Origin: JBPCQA01 sp050998615
Lineage (GTDB): Bacteria; Actinomycetota; Actinomycetes; Propionibacteriales; Nocardioidaceae
NCBI GenBank assembly: GCA_050998615.1
Contig: JBPCQA010000022.1
Coordinates: 1 to 13,928, forward strand
Length of the DNA stretch: 13,928 nt
Direction of reading: 5' to 3'
Shown here: positions 11,265-13,928 of the stretch, piece by piece
Numbering within the stretch: position 1 is the first letter of the stretch
How the letters are laid out: the number at the start of each line of letters is the position of its first letter
The notes under the pieces: model-generated
The model's input: the letters and a program-made list of their open reading frames with translations, nothing else
Told to the model about the DNA's origin: nothing
The model's database searches: none
Made by a program: the position numbers and the translations under genes

Positions 11265-13823
11265 ATGCCAGCCAAGAACCTCACCCGTGACGAAGCCACT
11301 GAACGCGCGAGCATCCTCGATGTTTGCAGCTACGACATCCAGCTTGACCTGACCACCTCCGACACCATGTTCGGCTCGACCACGGTGATCCGGTTCACCT
11401 GTCGGGAGCCGGGTGCCTCGACATTCGCCGATCTGGTCGGGGCCAGCGTCCACGAGATCACGCTGAACGGCCGCGCGATCGACCCGTCGGCGTACGCCGA
11501 CAGTCGGATCGCGCTGCGAGATTTGCAAGCCGACAACGAGCTACGGGTCGTCGCAGATTGCCCCTACAGCCGCAGCGGCGAGGGCCTGCACCGGTTCGTT
11601 GACCCGGCCGACGGGAAGGTTTACCTCTACACGCAGTTCGAGGTGCCCGACGCGCGCCGGGTGTTCACCACGTTCGAGCAGCCCGACCTGAAGGGTGAGT
11701 TCACGTTCCACGTCATCGCCCCGTCGGCGTGGCGAGTCGTGTCGAACTCCCCAACGCCGGAGCCACAGTCGGTGCGCGATGGCACAAGTGTGTGGCACTT
11801 CGAGGCGACCAAGCCGATATCGACGTACATCACCGCCTTGGTCGCCGGTGAGTACGCCGTCGTTCGCGACGTCTATCGCGGCACCCGAGGTGACATCCCG
11901 CTCGGCATCTTTTTGCGCGAATCCCTGCTGCCGCACCTTGACCAAGCCGACATCTTCGAGGTGACCAAACAAGGCTTCGCGTTCTTCGAGCGGGCCTTCG
12001 ACATGGCCTACCCGTTCGGCAAGTACGACCAGCTGTTCGTTCCCGAATACAACATGGGCGCGATGGAGAACGCCGGATGTGTGACGTTCCGCGACGAGTA
12101 CATCTACCGCAGTCGCCAGACGCGGGCGGCGTACGAGAGTCGCGCCAACACGATTCTGCACGAGATGGCACACATGTGGTTCGGCGACCTCGTCACGATG
12201 AAGTGGTGGGACGATCTGTGGCTCAACGAATCGTTCGCCGAGTGGGCCTCCCACCACACGTCGGTTGCGGCCACGAAGTACGACGAGGCGTGGACCAACT
12301 TCTGCAACTCGCGTAAGACCTGGGCCTACCGCCAAGACCAGCTGCCCTCCACTCATCCGATCGCGGCCGACAACCACGACCTCGAGGCCGTCGAGGTCAA
12401 CTTCGACGGGATCACCTACGCCAAGGGCGCGTCCGCGCTTCGCCAGCTCGTCGCCTGGGTCGGTGAAGAGCGGTTCTTCGCAGGACTCCGCACCTATTTC
12501 GACCGGCATGCCTATGGGAACAGTCAGCTAACCGACCTGCTCAAGGCACTCGAGGAGTCGTCGGGCCGCGAGCTCGGATCCTGGAGCAAGGAGTGGTTGC
12601 AGACGGCGGGCGTCAACACCATGCGGGCCACTTTCGAAGTCGACGACGACGTGTTTACGGCGTTCACCATAGAACAATCCGCTCACCCGGACTTCCCGAC
12701 CATTCGCCGGCACCGCCTCGCGGTCGGCCTGTACGACCTGACCCAGCAAGGCTTGATCCGTCGCTTGAGCACCGAGATCGACGTGGCCGGCGATTCGACC
12801 GAGGTGCCCAACCTTCTCGGTGAGAAGCAACCCGACCTGGTGCTGCCCAACGACGGCGACCTCACCTACGCGAAGGTGCGCCTCGACGAGCGCTCGTTGG
12901 CGACGCTCGTTGGCCACATCGACGAGTTCACCGACTCGCTGGCCCGGGCGATCTGCTGGGGCGCGGCCTGGGACATGACCCGAGACGGTGAGATGCGCGC
13001 CAGCGATTGGGTCGAGCTGGTGATGCGCGGGATTGGCGTCGAAACCGATCTCACCGCCGTACGCACGCTGATCGCGCAGACGGGGCGCGCCGTGGCGACG
13101 TACACCGCCCCACAAAACCGCGCCGCGACCTCGCAGCGATGGGAGACCGGACTGCTGCGTCTGGTCGAAGCCGCCGACGGCGGGAGTGACCAACAGCTCG
13201 CGTTCTTGCGCGGGCTCGCCGGCACCGCCAGCGGCGCCGAATCCCTCGGTCTTCTTGCCGGGTTGCTGGACGGATCGAAAACGTTGGACGGCTTGAGCGT
13301 CGACACCGATCTGCGGTGGGAGCTGTTGAAGGGATTGGCACGCGAGGGCCGTGCCGACGAGGCTGCGGTCGCGGCGGAACTGCGGCGCGACAACACCATC
13401 TCTGGCCAAGAGCACGCGGCGGAAGCACGTACGGCGACGCCGACGGCGCAGGCGAAGGCGCGCGCCTGGGCGGAGGTCACCGAGCGCGAGGACATTCCGA
13501 ACGAGACCATGCGCAGCATCGCGATGAGCTTCCAGCAACGGGGTCAAGATGACGTGCTGGAAAGCTACGTCGAGCCCTACCTGGAGCAGGCGAACACGAT
13601 CTGGGAGAACAAGGGCGTCAACCACGCGTCCACGTTCTTGGTCGCCATGTTCCCGCGCGAAATCGCCACCCAGCAGACCCTGGATCAAGTCGACGCGTGG
13701 CTGTCAACCACGACGGCGAACCCCGCAGCACGCCGCTACGTCACCGAGGGCCGCTCCGACATTGAGCGGGCCTTACGCGCGCAAGCCCGCGACGCCCGGC
13801 GAGCGCCCAGTCACGGTGGTTGA
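11265..13823 (+). CDS. pepN: Aminopeptidase N (M1 family zinc metallopeptidase)
   Basis: 852 residues, typical of actinobacterial PepN. Start ATG 11265 is chosen over ATG 11256 because GAGG (11252-11255) touches the earlier ATG but sits nine bases before the later one. The exopeptidase motif GAMEN is at 265-269. The zinc site is HEMAH (299-303) with Glu322 (NESFAEW) as third ligand and Glu300 as general base. Tyr385 (DGITYAKGAS) stabilises the transition state. The C-terminal ERAP1-like helical domain covers about residues 530-840. It removes N-terminal residues from peptides in the cytoplasm; no signal peptide is seen. It is transcribed away from the Rv2466c-type gene, as in mycobacteria (Rv2467/Rv2466c). 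The last residues (HGG) and the TGA come from a GGTGGTTGA repeat copy. Confidence 0.96.
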   Translation: MPAKNLTRDEATERASILDVCSYDIQLDLTTSDTMFGSTTVIRFTCREPGASTFADLVGASVHEITLNGRAIDPSAYADSRIALRDLQADNELRVVADCPYSRSGEGLHRFVDPADGKVYLYTQFEVPDARRVFTTFEQPDLKGEFTFHVIAPSAWRVVSNSPTPEPQSVRDGTSVWHFEATKPISTYITALVAGEYAVVRDVYRGTRGDIPLGIFLRESLLPHLDQADIFEVTKQGFAFFERAFDMAYPFGKYDQLFVPEYNMGAMENAGCVTFRDEYIYRSRQTRAAYESRANTILHEMAHMWFGDLVTMKWWDDLWLNESFAEWASHHTSVAATKYDEAWTNFCNSRKTWAYRQDQLPSTHPIAADNHDLEAVEVNFDGITYAKGASALRQLVAWVGEERFFAGLRTYFDRHAYGNSQLTDLLKALEESSGRELGSWSKEWLQTAGVNTMRATFEVDDDVFTAFTIEQSAHPDFPTIRRHRLAVGLYDLTQQGLIRRLSTEIDVAGDSTEVPNLLGEKQPDLVLPNDGDLTYAKVRLDERSLATLVGHIDEFTDSLARAICWGAAWDMTRDGEMRASDWVELVMRGIGVETDLTAVRTLIAQTGRAVATYTAPQNRAATSQRWETGLLRLVEAADGGSDQQLAFLRGLAGTASGAESLGLLAGLLDGSKTLDGLSVDTDLRWELLKGLAREGRADEAAVAAELRRDNTISGQEHAAEARTATPTAQAKARAWAEVTEREDIPNETMRSIAMSFQQRGQDDVLESYVEPYLEQANTIWENKGVNHASTFLVAMFPREIATQQTLDQVDAWLSTTTANPAARRYVTEGRSDIERALRAQARDARRAPSHGG

Positions 13824-13851
13824 CCAGCGAGCCGCCACCAGCGCCCAGTCA
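13802..13851. repeat. 12-bp direct repeat around the pepN stop, with a GGTGGTTGA copy
   Basis: AGCGCCCAGTCA occurs at 13802-13813 and again at 13840-13851, a period of 38 bases. Between them GGTGGTTGA (13815-13823) is the reverse of the TCAACCACC repeat core and contains the pepN stop. After the first copy the sequence is CGGTGGTTG and after the second GGGGGTGGG, so the second may be a corrupted duplicate. Confidence 0.55.
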
Positions 13852-13928
13852 GGGGGTGGGGTGGGGGGGGGGGGAGAGGGGCGCTCACCCACCCCCCCCT
13901 TGGTCATCGCAGGGGGGATTTTCTCCCC
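13852..13928. other. Low-complexity G/C runs at the window end, probably unreliable sequence
   Basis: G5-T-G4-T-G12 (13852-13874) is followed by more G-rich sequence, then CACCCACCCCCCCC (13886-13899) and GGGGA-TTTTC-TCCCC (13914-13928). The G and C runs are nearly complementary. Such runs are typical of noisy read or contig ends. They could also form a G-quadruplex or a hairpin after pepN, but I would not annotate a terminator from them. Confidence 0.55.

Noticed and set aside
12528..13688. Minus-strand open frame (386 codons) opposite the pepN C-terminal half
   Set aside because: A shadow of pepN, with no domain and no start signal.

Overview
This is high-GC actinobacterial DNA. The best evidence is the right half: pepN on the plus strand, diverging from an Rv2466c-type mycothiol-dependent reductase, rpiB and a Nei/Fpg glycosylase on the minus strand. 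As I recall it, this is the order and orientation of Mycobacterium tuberculosis Rv2467-Rv2466c-Rv2465c-Rv2464c. Mycothiol enzymes, a SigR/SigH-type promoter, GTG starts and TTCGAGAC...CTCAACCACC intergenic repeats also fit an actinobacterium. I cannot name the genus.

Layout. 1-584: a type II toxin-antitoxin pair (ribbon-helix-helix antitoxin cut by the window edge, then a PemK/MazF toxin). 585-1483: a degraded stretch with an internally deleted aminoglycoside-phosphotransferase-like pseudogene on the minus strand. 1484-3473: a SAM methyltransferase and a DmpA/P1-family (S58) peptidase, both plus strand. 3609-3944: a small VOC protein on the minus strand. About 4071-4883: a broken tandem-GNAT acetyltransferase. 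4994-5536: a DinB/DUF664 protein. 5537-5782: a repeat-bearing spacer between convergent genes. 5783-10956: five minus-strand genes, transcribed in the order reductase, rpiB, nei2, corA, ggt. 10957-11264: a divergent intergenic region with a perfect-consensus SigR-type promoter and a repeat cluster. 11265-13823: pepN. 13824-13928: low-complexity G/C runs that look like a poor-quality contig end.

How the genes fit together: the right half is a conserved chromosomal block (thiol redox, pentose phosphate isomerisation, base excision repair, Mg2+ transport, peptide turnover). Its reductase probably responds to thiol-oxidative stress through a SigR/SigH sigma factor. The left third is an accessory or decaying zone with a toxin-antitoxin pair, two pseudogenes and several unrelated single genes.

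I found no clearly new system. The most interesting points are the SigR-type promoter, the dispersed repeat that supplies the last codons and stop codons of both ggt and pepN, and the internal deletions in the two pseudogenes. There are no tRNA or rRNA genes, no CRISPR array and no intact transposase that I can see.
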